From Myxococcales bacterium (GTDB lineage: Bacteria > Myxococcota_A > Polyangia > Polyangiales > Ga0077539), in the NCBI GenBank assembly GCA_016792845.1, contig JAEUKH010000034.1:124001-188000 (forward strand): a stretch of 64,000 nt of DNA. Reading direction: 5' to 3'. This document shows positions 46,550-54,027 of this stretch, piece by piece; position 1 is the stretch's first letter, and each line of letters begins with the position of its first letter. The notes under the pieces are model-generated. The model ran no database searches, was not told the DNA's origin, and saw nothing but the letters and a program-made list of their open reading frames with translations. A program made the position numbers and the translations under genes.

Positions 46550-48441
46550 CGACGGAGCCTCCGGAGGTCACCGTGGCGCAGCGTGACCCGCGCGTTGTCG
46601 AAGTACTCGGCGTAGGCGATGGCCCACTTGCGAGACTGCCCCGTGAGGGTCTTGTAACCCTGCGCGTCGAGGGTGTCGTGGGCGTCGAACCACGCGATCA
46701 CCTGGGCCTCAAGGGCCTTGAGCGCGGCCCGGTCGACGTAGAGCTCGCTGTTCACCCGCACCACGTCGCCGCGGTCGCAGAGGCGCTTGAGCGCGTTCAA
46801 CAAGGGCGCCCCGGCGTCGACCTTGAGCTCGGCGGCGAGCGCAGAGAGCGAGGGCGCCGCGAGCCCGGCGCGTTGAAGGTGAGCCCGCAACGCAGGCAAC
46901 AGCGGGTCGTCTTCGTCGCGTCGCGGGCGCCACCCCGCCCGGGCGTACACCCCCTCGTCGCGCACCACCGCGCCGCGCGCGACGAGACGCTGAAGGGCGA
47001 TGTTCACACTGTCAACATCGCCGACAGAGACGAGCGCCCGGGGCTCGACCCCGCGCTCGGAGGGGGCGCGGCCGTGGAAGGCGCTGATCGCTGAGAGGAG
47101 CTTCTTTTCGAGCGCTTCGAGCGCGGCGGTGGCGACCCACCGTTGGGGCCCGAGGGCGGTGATCGACGCGGGGGGCGCGGCCGCGCGGAAGCCCGTTCGC
47201 GCCTCAAGCCGTTGCGGCGCGAGCCCGCGGAGCTGCGCGGCTTCGAGGGCCACCAAGGCGCGTTCGAGGGGGTCGCCGTGGCGGGCGCGTTGTGCGCGGT
47301 CGAGGGCGATCGCTCGGTCGCGGGGGCGCTCGGTCTCGGTGCGCAAGACGCGCAGCCCGCCGACGGTCGAGCCGAGGGTGCTGAGCGAGCGAGGGCCGCG
47401 CAGCACCATGCGCTCGTCGGGGCGCACGAACACCGGGTGATCGGCGGTGACGCGGCAGAGGGCGCGGGCGCCCGGGGTGAGGGCGTCGCCGTCGAGCTGC
47501 GTGACCGTCGCCGTGACCTGGTGTGTGCCGAGGGCGAGCTGGTGCCGCGAGCGGCGCGGAAACACGCGCGAGCTCGCCGCGAGGAGCACCACCTCGGCGT
47601 CCCATGCGCGGGTGAGCGAGGCGCGGGCGGGGTCGACGATCCACTGGCCGCGCGACACCGTGGCGAGGTCGACGTCGGCGAGGTTGAGCGCGACGCGGGT
47701 GCCGGCCTCGGCGAACTCAAGGCTCTGACCGTGCGCCTGGATGGCGCGCACCACGCAGGGCCAGAGGCGGGCGTCGTCGCCGATGGGGCCGCCGGCGAGG
47801 GAGGCCCCGACGCGCACCGTGCCCGCGGCCAGGGTGCCCGTCACCACGACCCCGAAGCCCTTGCGAACGAAGGCCCGGTCGATGGGCAAGAGCACCCCGC
47901 CGGTGGGGTCGCGCGGGGTCGCGGTGAGCGTCGCGAGGGCGCCGCGCAAGGCGTCAAGGCCCGTGCCCCGCAGGGCGCTCACGGCGAAGCATGGGGCGTC
48001 TTCGAAGGGCCCTCCCGCGAGGAGCGCGCGCACATCGTCGCGGGCCATCTCGACGAGCTCGTCGCCTGCGCGGTCGGCCTTGCTGAGCGCCACGATGCAG
48101 CGCCCGATGCCGAGGAGCTCGGCCACCGCGAGGTGCTCGCGCGTCTGGGGCATCACCCCCTCGTCGGCGGCCACCACGAGCAGCATCACGTCGATGCCGA
48201 CGGCGCCCGAGATCATCGTGCCGACGAAGCGCTCGTGGCCGGGCATGTCGATCACCGAGGCGCGACGGCCATTGGGCAAATCGAGGGGCGCGAAGCCTAG
48301 CTCGATGGTGATGCCGCGGCGCTTCTCTTCGGGCAAACGGTCTGTGTCGACGCCGGTCAGCGCATGAACCAACGTCGTCTTGCCATGATCAATGTGGCCC
48401 GCGACCCCAACGATCGGGTCGCGCGAAGACACCGGGAGCAT
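46546..48441 (-). CDS. selB: Selenocysteine-specific elongation factor
   Basis: 631 residues from the ATG at 48441, where the G domain begins. GTPase motifs are GHIDHGKTTL, RGITIELGFA, DMPGHERFV and ALSKAD, an EF-Tu-like set whose RRGITIELGFA is typical of SelB. EF-Tu-like beta domains follow, then winged-helix domains (about 380-631) that in SelB bind the SECIS hairpin of mRNA (RKWAIAYAEYFDNARVTLRHGDLRRL at the end). It delivers Sec-tRNA to in-frame UGA. No selA, selC, selD or SECIS was recognised in the window. Confidence 0.95.
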   Translation of the reverse strand: MLPVSSRDPIVGVAGHIDHGKTTLVHALTGVDTDRLPEEKRRGITIELGFAPLDLPNGRRASVIDMPGHERFVGTMISGAVGIDVMLLVVAADEGVMPQTREHLAVAELLGIGRCIVALSKADRAGDELVEMARDDVRALLAGGPFEDAPCFAVSALRGTGLDALRGALATLTATPRDPTGGVLLPIDRAFVRKGFGVVVTGTLAAGTVRVGASLAGGPIGDDARLWPCVVRAIQAHGQSLEFAEAGTRVALNLADVDLATVSRGQWIVDPARASLTRAWDAEVVLLAASSRVFPRRSRHQLALGTHQVTATVTQLDGDALTPGARALCRVTADHPVFVRPDERMVLRGPRSLSTLGSTVGGLRVLRTETERPRDRAIALDRAQRARHGDPLERALVALEAAQLRGLAPQRLEARTGFRAAAPPASITALGPQRWVATAALEALEKKLLSAISAFHGRAPSERGVEPRALVSVGDVDSVNIALQRLVARGAVVRDEGVYARAGWRPRRDEDDPLLPALRAHLQRAGLAAPSLSALAAELKVDAGAPLLNALKRLCDRGDVVRVNSELYVDRAALKALEAQVIAWFDAHDTLDAQGYKTLTGQSRKWAIAYAEYFDNARVTLRHGDLRRLRR

Positions 48442-48520
48442 CGCCAGAGACCCTACACCACGGCCTCGCCTGTGGCGGGTTTCGTTGCAACGACGCCGCG
48501 CCATCTGCAACGATCGCGTC

Positions 48521-48925
48521 GTGCGCGCGGTGACGCTCGGGTTGATGCTGTGCTTGCTCGGGGCCTCGCCGCGGGCTCGGGCCCAGCCGCGGCCGACGGG
48601 GGCCTCGCAGGGGCCGCGGGTGACGGTGTTGCGCACCACCAGGGCCAGCCTCCAGGGGGCGCGGCGGGCGCTCACTCGGCTCGAACCCGCGGCCCTGGCA
48701 TGTCTCGCCACGGCGCGGCAAAGCGACGCAGATCAGTACGCGCGGGTGTCGCGCGCGACGCTCACGGTTGGGCTGGGGGCGCGGGGCGAGGCGCTGGCCG
48801 TGAGCCTCCATCCGAGCGTCGAAATCGCTGGTTTTTCAGCGTGTCTCGCCGAGGTGTTCCTCCGGTGGCTACAGCCTGGGGGGGCGGGGCCGCGGGCCTC
48901 GGTCGAGCTGGCGCTGCGGTTTTAG
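48521..48925 (+). CDS. Small exported protein of unknown function
   Basis: 134 residues from the GTG at 48521, which puts a signal peptide first (VRAVTLGLMLCLLGASPRARAQ). The mature part has LEPAALACLATARQ, VSRATLTVGLGARGEALAVSL and FSACLAEVFLRWLQP: a beta-hairpin plus helix with two cysteines, in the style of TonB-C or AgmX-like periplasmic domains. Start uncertain. Divergent from selB. Confidence 0.6.
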   Translation: MRAVTLGLMLCLLGASPRARAQPRPTGASQGPRVTVLRTTRASLQGARRALTRLEPAALACLATARQSDADQYARVSRATLTVGLGARGEALAVSLHPSVEIAGFSACLAEVFLRWLQPGGAGPRASVELALRF

Positions 48926-49164
48926 CTCCTGATCGTGGGGCTTTGTGCGCGTCATGACCGTGAAGGGGCATCTTGCGTGACCCGACGGCCGCTGGTAGAT
49001 CGGTGGTGAATCTGCCGCGCGCTCGTTGTTCGCACGCCCGGGCCTGAGAGCCCCGGGTTGTCGATGGAAGGCGACGATGAGACTGGGCAAGATCTCAAAA
49101 GTAGTACAGATTTTCGTGGCTGTCTGAGCGGGCATCCTGCCGACGACAGGAGAGGTGAGAGTCA

Positions 49165-50382
49165 ATGACGCGCTGGTTGAAGACGGTGATGGTGGCGATG
49201 CCCTTCTCGTTGCTCGCGGCTTGCAGCAGCGACGGGGGCGGTGGCAACAACAACACAAGCGACGCGGGTGCGGGTGACTCGAGCACCGCGATCGACGTCG
49301 CGGTGGCGCCCGACACGGGGCCTCGCTGTATGACGCCAGGCGAGCAGTGCTTGCCTCCGGTGCCCTCGGGCCCCGAGCGTACGGTCGACCAGATCGGCCA
49401 AGAAGAAGGCCAGGCCCCGGGCGACCTCACCATCGTGGCCGCGCGCATGATGAGCAGCGTCGAGTTTCAGTCGCGCACCTTCGCGGCGAACTCGTGCGAA
49501 GTGCAAGAGGGCTGCACCCTCGCGGGCCGTCGTCGTCTGCTCCGCTTCGACCTGCAAACGCCGAACGTCGGGCAGGGCCGTATCTTTCTCGGCCCTCCGA
49601 CCCGCGCGGGTCGCGCCGGGGCGCAGTTTGAGTGGGGCGCGTGCCACCGCCACTACCACTTCATCGGGTACGCCGATTACCGCCTCTACGACGAGATGGG
49701 TCAAGAGGTGGGCGTCGGTCACAAGCAGTCGTTCTGTCTCGAAGATTCAGGCCGTCAGGCCGGCGCCCCGTCGGTGCCCGCCGACCAGCTGCTGAACTGC
49801 TCGAACCAGGGCATCACCAACGGCTACTTCGACATGTACAGCCGCGGTCTCGACTGCCAGTACGTCGACATCACGGGGCTGCGTCCGGGGCGCTACTTCC
49901 TCAGGGCGCGCATCAACACCGACCACGCGATTGTTGAGAGCGATTACACCAACAACTCCGCGACGGTGCCGGTTGTCATCCCCGAAGACACCTCGGGCAC
50001 GCCGCCTCCGGCGAGCCCCCTCGACAGCTGCGGCAACGGCGAGCGCGGCCTCGACCGCGACTGCGGTTGGGAGGTCCAGGGCTCGTACCGTTGTGAGCCC
50101 AACACCGAAGTGACGGTGGGCTGCGACGCGTCGTGCAACCCGCCCATCGGCGCCTTCTGCGGCGGCAACCCCGTCATGCGCATCTGCAACGGCGACCTGC
50201 CCTGCACCGCCGAGAACGCCATCGCGGCGAACGACGACTCGGGCTGCGGCACCAGCACCTGCTCGCGGGTGACCTTCACCTGCCCGATGTACGGCCGTTA
50301 CACCGTGCTCACCGGCGGTTACGAAGCGGGCCAGCCCTACACCTGCATCGCGGCGGCCTCGCCCGCCTTCGGCCAGAACTGA
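49165..50382 (+). CDS. Lysyl-oxidase-like copper protein, lipoprotein
   Basis: 405 residues, with an AGGAGAGGTGAG ribosome-site region. Lipoprotein signal ending SLLAAC, then an Asn/Gly/Asp spacer. The copper motif is FEWGACHRHYHFIGYADYRL (about 155-174), followed by GHKQSFCLED, NCSNQGITNGYFDMYSRGLDCQYVDIT and NTDHAIVESDYTNN, all matching the lysyl oxidase core. A Cys-rich C-terminus (about 290-400) is extra. The family oxidises lysine side chains to aldehydes, giving crosslinks in extracellular proteins. The 239-base region upstream holds its promoter and nothing else I can name. Confidence 0.93.
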   Translation: MTRWLKTVMVAMPFSLLAACSSDGGGGNNNTSDAGAGDSSTAIDVAVAPDTGPRCMTPGEQCLPPVPSGPERTVDQIGQEEGQAPGDLTIVAARMMSSVEFQSRTFAANSCEVQEGCTLAGRRRLLRFDLQTPNVGQGRIFLGPPTRAGRAGAQFEWGACHRHYHFIGYADYRLYDEMGQEVGVGHKQSFCLEDSGRQAGAPSVPADQLLNCSNQGITNGYFDMYSRGLDCQYVDITGLRPGRYFLRARINTDHAIVESDYTNNSATVPVVIPEDTSGTPPPASPLDSCGNGERGLDRDCGWEVQGSYRCEPNTEVTVGCDASCNPPIGAFCGGNPVMRICNGDLPCTAENAIAANDDSGCGTSTCSRVTFTCPMYGRYTVLTGGYEAGQPYTCIAAASPAFGQN

Positions 50383-50434
50383 TCGCGGCCTACGATTGAC
50401 GGGCGTTGCATCGCGGGCCACCCTCCGGGGCCTG

Positions 50435-51538
50435 ATGCAGCGCCCGCGTCGTTACTCTCTCGCGATCGAGCTGACCGCGTATTGCAATCAAACCTGCGGC
50501 TATTGCTACAACGACTGGCGCGACGCGCCGGCGCGCGCGGGGTCGCTCTCGGGCCCTGCGTTGTTGGCCGCGGTCGACCGGGCCCTCACCGCGGTGCAGT
50601 TCGACCATGTGACCCTCACCGGGGGCGAGCCCTTCGCGCGGGCCGAGTTCTTCGAGGTGCTCGACATGGTCGCGCGGCACGGCCTCCGCGCGCTGATCAT
50701 TTCGAACGGGGGCGTGATCACCGAGCGCCTGGCCGAGCGCCTCGCGCCCTATCGACCGCTCTTCGTGCAGGTGACCCTCAACGGCCCCGACGCGGCGCTG
50801 CACGAGGCCCACGTCGGCGTCGGGCACGACCACTGGGGCAAGACCCTCGCGGGCATCGCGCATCTGCAACGGGCGGGGGTCACGGTGCACGGCAGCGTCG
50901 TGGTCACGCGGCAGAACGCGCGCCGCCTCGGGGCCACCCTCGCCCTCTGGCGGAGCCTCGGCGTGCACGACGTGGCCCTCTCGCGGTACTCGCCCGCGGG
51001 GTATGCGGCCGAACAGGTGGCCACGCTCTTGCCGTCACGGGCCGAGCTCGTCGAGGCCTTCACCCAAGCGCAGGCTGAGGCCGCGGCCCATGCGATGCGC
51101 CTCCAGGTGACGATGCCCACGCCGCCCTGTGTGATCGACACGGGCGCCTTCCCCGCGTTGAAGTTTTCGAGCTGCCCCATCGGCACCGAGATGCAGGAGT
51201 TTGCGATGGGCCCGCGGGGCGAGCTTCGCCACTGCACCCTGCACACCGAGACCCTCGCGAGCGCCCTCGACGACGACATCGCCGCGGCGGTGACCTCACC
51301 CGCGGTGACCGCCTACCGCGACGTGACCCCGGCCTTCTGCGAGGGCTGCGCGCACCGAAGGAGCTGCATCGGCGGCTGCGGCGCCGCGGCGGCCGCGGTG
51401 CTCGGTGACCCACGCGGGCTCGACCCCATCGTGGCCCAACACGTCGACGATGCGTTCCGCGCGAAGCTTCGCAGGGCGCGCGGCGAGGGCGAGGGCTTCG
51501 TACCCCTCGGGCGCCTCGCGCGTCGGGTCGCACATTGA
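50435..51538 (+). CDS. Radical SAM protein with SPASM-like C-terminus
   Basis: 367 residues from the ATG at 50435. The radical SAM cluster is CNQTCGYC (Cys17, 21, 24), followed by VTLTGGEPF. The C-terminus has FCEGCAHRRSCIGGCGAAA with extra cysteines (SSCPIG, RHCTLH), a SPASM/twitch-type second cluster. Such enzymes modify peptides (RiPP maturases) or act as anaerobic sulfatase maturases. Lysyl oxidase lies 52 bases upstream, and a B12-radical SAM gene starts 35 bases downstream. The stop TGA is inside palindrome 9. Confidence 0.88.
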   Translation: MQRPRRYSLAIELTAYCNQTCGYCYNDWRDAPARAGSLSGPALLAAVDRALTAVQFDHVTLTGGEPFARAEFFEVLDMVARHGLRALIISNGGVITERLAERLAPYRPLFVQVTLNGPDAALHEAHVGVGHDHWGKTLAGIAHLQRAGVTVHGSVVVTRQNARRLGATLALWRSLGVHDVALSRYSPAGYAAEQVATLLPSRAELVEAFTQAQAEAAAHAMRLQVTMPTPPCVIDTGAFPALKFSSCPIGTEMQEFAMGPRGELRHCTLHTETLASALDDDIAAAVTSPAVTAYRDVTPAFCEGCAHRRSCIGGCGAAAAAVLGDPRGLDPIVAQHVDDAFRAKLRRARGEGEGFVPLGRLARRVAH

Positions 51539-51549
51539 CACTGTGTCAA
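51535..51549. promoter_or_regulatory. TTGAC-ACTGT-GTCAA dispersed palindrome 9
   Basis: Both arms exact; within 15 bases it reads TTGACA-CTG-TGTCAA. It supplies the TGA stop of the radical SAM gene and extends into the 35-base gap before the next one. Confidence 0.75.
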
Positions 51550-51573
51550 ATCATCGCCTGAGAGGGTGCCGTG

Positions 51574-53799
51574 ATGGTGAAGGTGTTGTTGCTCTGGCCT
51601 GGCACCGTGGGGGCGGCGGCGGGCAATTTCGGCGTGCCGCAGCTGGTGACCCTCGCGACCTGGCTGCGCGCGACCTGCGGGGCCGAGGTGCGCATCGTCG
51701 ACCTCGTGGCCGAGCACGCGCTGCGCGGTCGGGCGCTCGACGTGCAGCACCTCTTCGAGGGCTTCGACCTCATCGCCATCGGGGTGTACAGCAGCTACGA
51801 CTTCTTGACCTGCGAGCACCTCGCGCGCGAGGCGCGTCGGGTCAGCCCGCGGGCGCTCTTGGTGGCCGGGGGCTATCACGCGAGCGCGAGGCCCTACGAG
51901 ATGCTCGCCGAGGGGGTGTTCGATGTCGCCGTGGTGGGCGAGGCCGAGCACCCGATGCGGAGGCTCTGCGAGGCCCTCGCCGGGGGCGTGCGGCCGCGCG
52001 AGGTGGTCTATGAGAGCGAGCCGGTCGAGGCGCTCGACACGCTCCCGGTGAGCGATTGGAGCTACCTCGAACGGTACAAGCCCGTCGCCCGCAAGGTCGC
52101 GTCGCAGGCCCAAGTGTACCTCTCGCGAGGCTGCCCCTTCGACTGCGCGTTCTGTATGGAGCGCGCCAAACGCGAGGTCTCATGGCGCGCCTACTCGGTC
52201 GAGCGCGCCCTCGAAGAGATGCGCGCCCTCGCGCGCTTCATCGATCTCCGCGGGTGGACGGTGTACCTCGCCGACGCCCTCTTCGGCATGAAGCGGAGCT
52301 GGCGTCGCAGCTTCCTCGAAGCCCTCGCGCGCGAGGGGTATCAGGCCGACAAGCTGTGGCTGCTCATCCGTGTCGACCTCGTCGAAGACGACGACCTCGC
52401 CCTCTTCGCTGCGGCCAACTGCGGCCTCGGGTTCGGGCTCGAATCGGGCGACCCCGCGCAACTCGCCGTCATCCGCAAAGCGGGGCGCCTCGACGACTAT
52501 CTTGAGCGCATGACCGCCGTGGCCGAGCGGGCCCGCGCCCTCGACCTCCCGTGGGGCGCCAACGTGATCGTGGGGCACCCCGGCGAGACCGAGCAGAGCC
52601 TTGAGGCGAGCGCCGCCTGGCTCAAGCGCCTCTTTCTCGACCCCAAGGGCACGACGGGCTTTCTCTCGGTCGACCCCTTCAGGCTCTACCCGGGCTCACC
52701 CATCGACGCCGAACAAGGCCTCTGGCACGCGCGCTTCGGCACCCGATTTCATCGCCCGAGCTGGTGGCACGACGGCGACCAGGAGTTTCTCTCGGAATGG
52801 GTTGACCCCTCGTCAACACTCGACTGGCGGCGCCGCGAGACCCTCACGGTGAAGCACTTCGGCCCCATCGTAGAGGCCATCCCGAAGAACTTCGTCTACC
52901 GAGGGCCCGCGCGGCGGTACTTCCTCAGGGCCGCCGAGGCCCAAGCGCGGCAGTTCAACGACAGGGCCCGGCTCAACGCCATCGATCGGTATTATGCCTG
53001 GCATCGGTACCTCGGGCGCACGGTTGACGGTGTGTCAAAGCTCGACCGCGATGACGACACCGCGGCGCTCCTTCGCCGGCTCCGAGGGCCCGCGCTCGAC
53101 CGGGTGGCGGGGGCGTTGGGGTTGCCGCGCGACGCGCCGGTGATCGCGGCGATGCGGGCGGTGCCGCGCGAACGGCATGTGGGGCTCGACGCGCTGCGGG
53201 CCTCGCTCGACGACGCGGCGGTGCCGCTCACCCGCGACCGCATGAGCTCGGTGTCGGCCTTTCATGCCTACGCCCGGAGCTTCACCCTGCTCGACCTCGG
53301 CCCCGGCGACGCGGTGCTCGACCTCGGGTCTGCGACGGGATACGGGCTGGCCCTCATGGCGGCGTGTGTGGGGGCCGAAGGGCGCGTCTGGGGCATCGAG
53401 CTCGACCCGAGGCTCGTCGCCCGTGCCGAAGCGCTCGTGGGCGCCCTGCCGGGGGTTCACATCACCCAAGGAGACGCCCTCGACCCCGCGCGCTGGCCGA
53501 CCCCGAGGCCCCAAAAGATCGTCGCGGGCTTTGCCCTCGATCAGCTGCCCGAGGTCAAGACCTTCGGCCTCGCCGACGGCACCGTGCTGGTCGCGCCGTT
53601 GCAGGGCGACAGCGGCCAATGGCTGGTGCGCGCCACGGTCTCGCAGGGGCAGTGGCAGGTCGCGCGCTTCGAGGCCGTTCAGTATGTGCCGACCCGAAGC
53701 CCCGAAGGCCTCGCCGCAAGCCCGACCCCGTCGGCCGAGGCCGCGGTGAATGCGCCGCGCACGCCGCGAGGTCGGGTGCAACTCCCCGTGGTGTCGTAA
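51574..53799 (+). CDS. B12-binding radical SAM protein fused to a PCMT-like methyltransferase
   Basis: 741 residues from the ATG at 51574 (a GTG at 51571 is one codon earlier). Residues about 1-150 are a B12-binding-like Rossmann domain (VKVLLLWPG, GFDLIAIGVYSSYDF, LLVAGGYHASARP). The radical SAM cluster CPFDCAFC starts at about 187, with GFGLESGDP after it. From about 530 to 715 lies a PCMT-like SAM methyltransferase: VPRERHVG, DAVLDLGSATGYG (about 581-593) and VWGIELDP. Such a fusion suggests C-methylation plus methyl-ester or isoaspartate chemistry on one substrate, perhaps a peptide. No precursor peptide was recognised. Confidence 0.86.
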   Translation: MVKVLLLWPGTVGAAAGNFGVPQLVTLATWLRATCGAEVRIVDLVAEHALRGRALDVQHLFEGFDLIAIGVYSSYDFLTCEHLAREARRVSPRALLVAGGYHASARPYEMLAEGVFDVAVVGEAEHPMRRLCEALAGGVRPREVVYESEPVEALDTLPVSDWSYLERYKPVARKVASQAQVYLSRGCPFDCAFCMERAKREVSWRAYSVERALEEMRALARFIDLRGWTVYLADALFGMKRSWRRSFLEALAREGYQADKLWLLIRVDLVEDDDLALFAAANCGLGFGLESGDPAQLAVIRKAGRLDDYLERMTAVAERARALDLPWGANVIVGHPGETEQSLEASAAWLKRLFLDPKGTTGFLSVDPFRLYPGSPIDAEQGLWHARFGTRFHRPSWWHDGDQEFLSEWVDPSSTLDWRRRETLTVKHFGPIVEAIPKNFVYRGPARRYFLRAAEAQARQFNDRARLNAIDRYYAWHRYLGRTVDGVSKLDRDDDTAALLRRLRGPALDRVAGALGLPRDAPVIAAMRAVPRERHVGLDALRASLDDAAVPLTRDRMSSVSAFHAYARSFTLLDLGPGDAVLDLGSATGYGLALMAACVGAEGRVWGIELDPRLVARAEALVGALPGVHITQGDALDPARWPTPRPQKIVAGFALDQLPEVKTFGLADGTVLVAPLQGDSGQWLVRATVSQGQWQVARFEAVQYVPTRSPEGLAASPTPSAEAAVNAPRTPRGRVQLPVVS
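52802..52816. promoter_or_regulatory. TTGAC-CCCTC-GTCAA dispersed palindrome 10
   Basis: Both arms exact. Inside the B12-radical SAM gene (codes VDPSST). Confidence 0.75.
53024..53038. promoter_or_regulatory. TTGAC-GGTGT-GTCAA dispersed palindrome 11
   Basis: Both arms exact. Same gene, 222 bases from palindrome 10 (codes VDGVSK). Confidence 0.75.
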
Positions 53800-53834
53800 A
53801 ACCACGCACATCGTCGCGCGGTGACCCACTCCCC

Positions 53835-53851
53835 TGTTCGAGCCCCGAACA
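53835..53851. promoter_or_regulatory. Operator-like palindrome TGTTCG-AGCCC-CGAACA
   Basis: Exact 6-bp arms with a 5-base spacer, touching the -24 element of the sigma-54-type promoter candidate. First of four related sites before the regulator gene. Confidence 0.55.
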
Positions 53852-53853
53852 TC

Positions 53854-53869
53854 TGGCACGGACTTCGCT
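53854..53869 (+). promoter_or_regulatory. Sigma-54-type promoter candidate
   Basis: TGGCACGGACTTCGCT: TGGCACG at -24, and TCGCT in place of TTGCW at -12, with the invariant GG-N10-GC spacing kept. It points at the regulator gene, whose ATG is about 160 bases downstream. Confidence 0.5.
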
Positions 53870-53960
53870 CAGTCGGAGGCATGCGCCAAAACAGTGACCG
53901 AGCACAAGTGACCCCAAGGTGTGAGCCAAAGTGCCTGAAATTACAGGTGCTTTTCACGGG

Positions 53961-53977
53961 TGTTCGGGCATTGGACA
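53961..53977. promoter_or_regulatory. Degenerate operator TGTTCG-GGCAT-TGGACA
   Basis: The left arm is exact and the right arm has two mismatches; 5-base spacer. Related to the sites at 53835 and 53988. Confidence 0.3.
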
Positions 53978-53987
53978 TGGGGCTGAG

Positions 53988-54005
53988 TGTTCGGGTCGTC
54001 GAACA
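53988..54005. promoter_or_regulatory. Operator-like palindrome TGTTCG-GGTCGT-CGAACA
   Basis: Exact 6-bp arms with a 6-base spacer, ending 22 bases before the regulator's ATG. Confidence 0.5.
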
Positions 54006-54027
54006 GTTGATGGGGAGGGATTGAACA

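Noticed and set aside
47003..47015. TTCAC-ACT-GTCAA in selB as another palindrome copy
   Set aside because: The spacer is 3 instead of 5 and one arm base differs; the fixed 5-base spacer is the motif's strongest property.
49039..49060. CCCGGG-type hairpin upstream of lysyl oxidase as a terminator
   Set aside because: No T-tract; such GC hairpins are common in this sequence.
53821..54024. 67-codon open frame as a possible RiPP precursor after the radical SAM genes
   Set aside because: It runs through the promoter and operator region of the regulator, has no ribosome site and no leader/core pattern.
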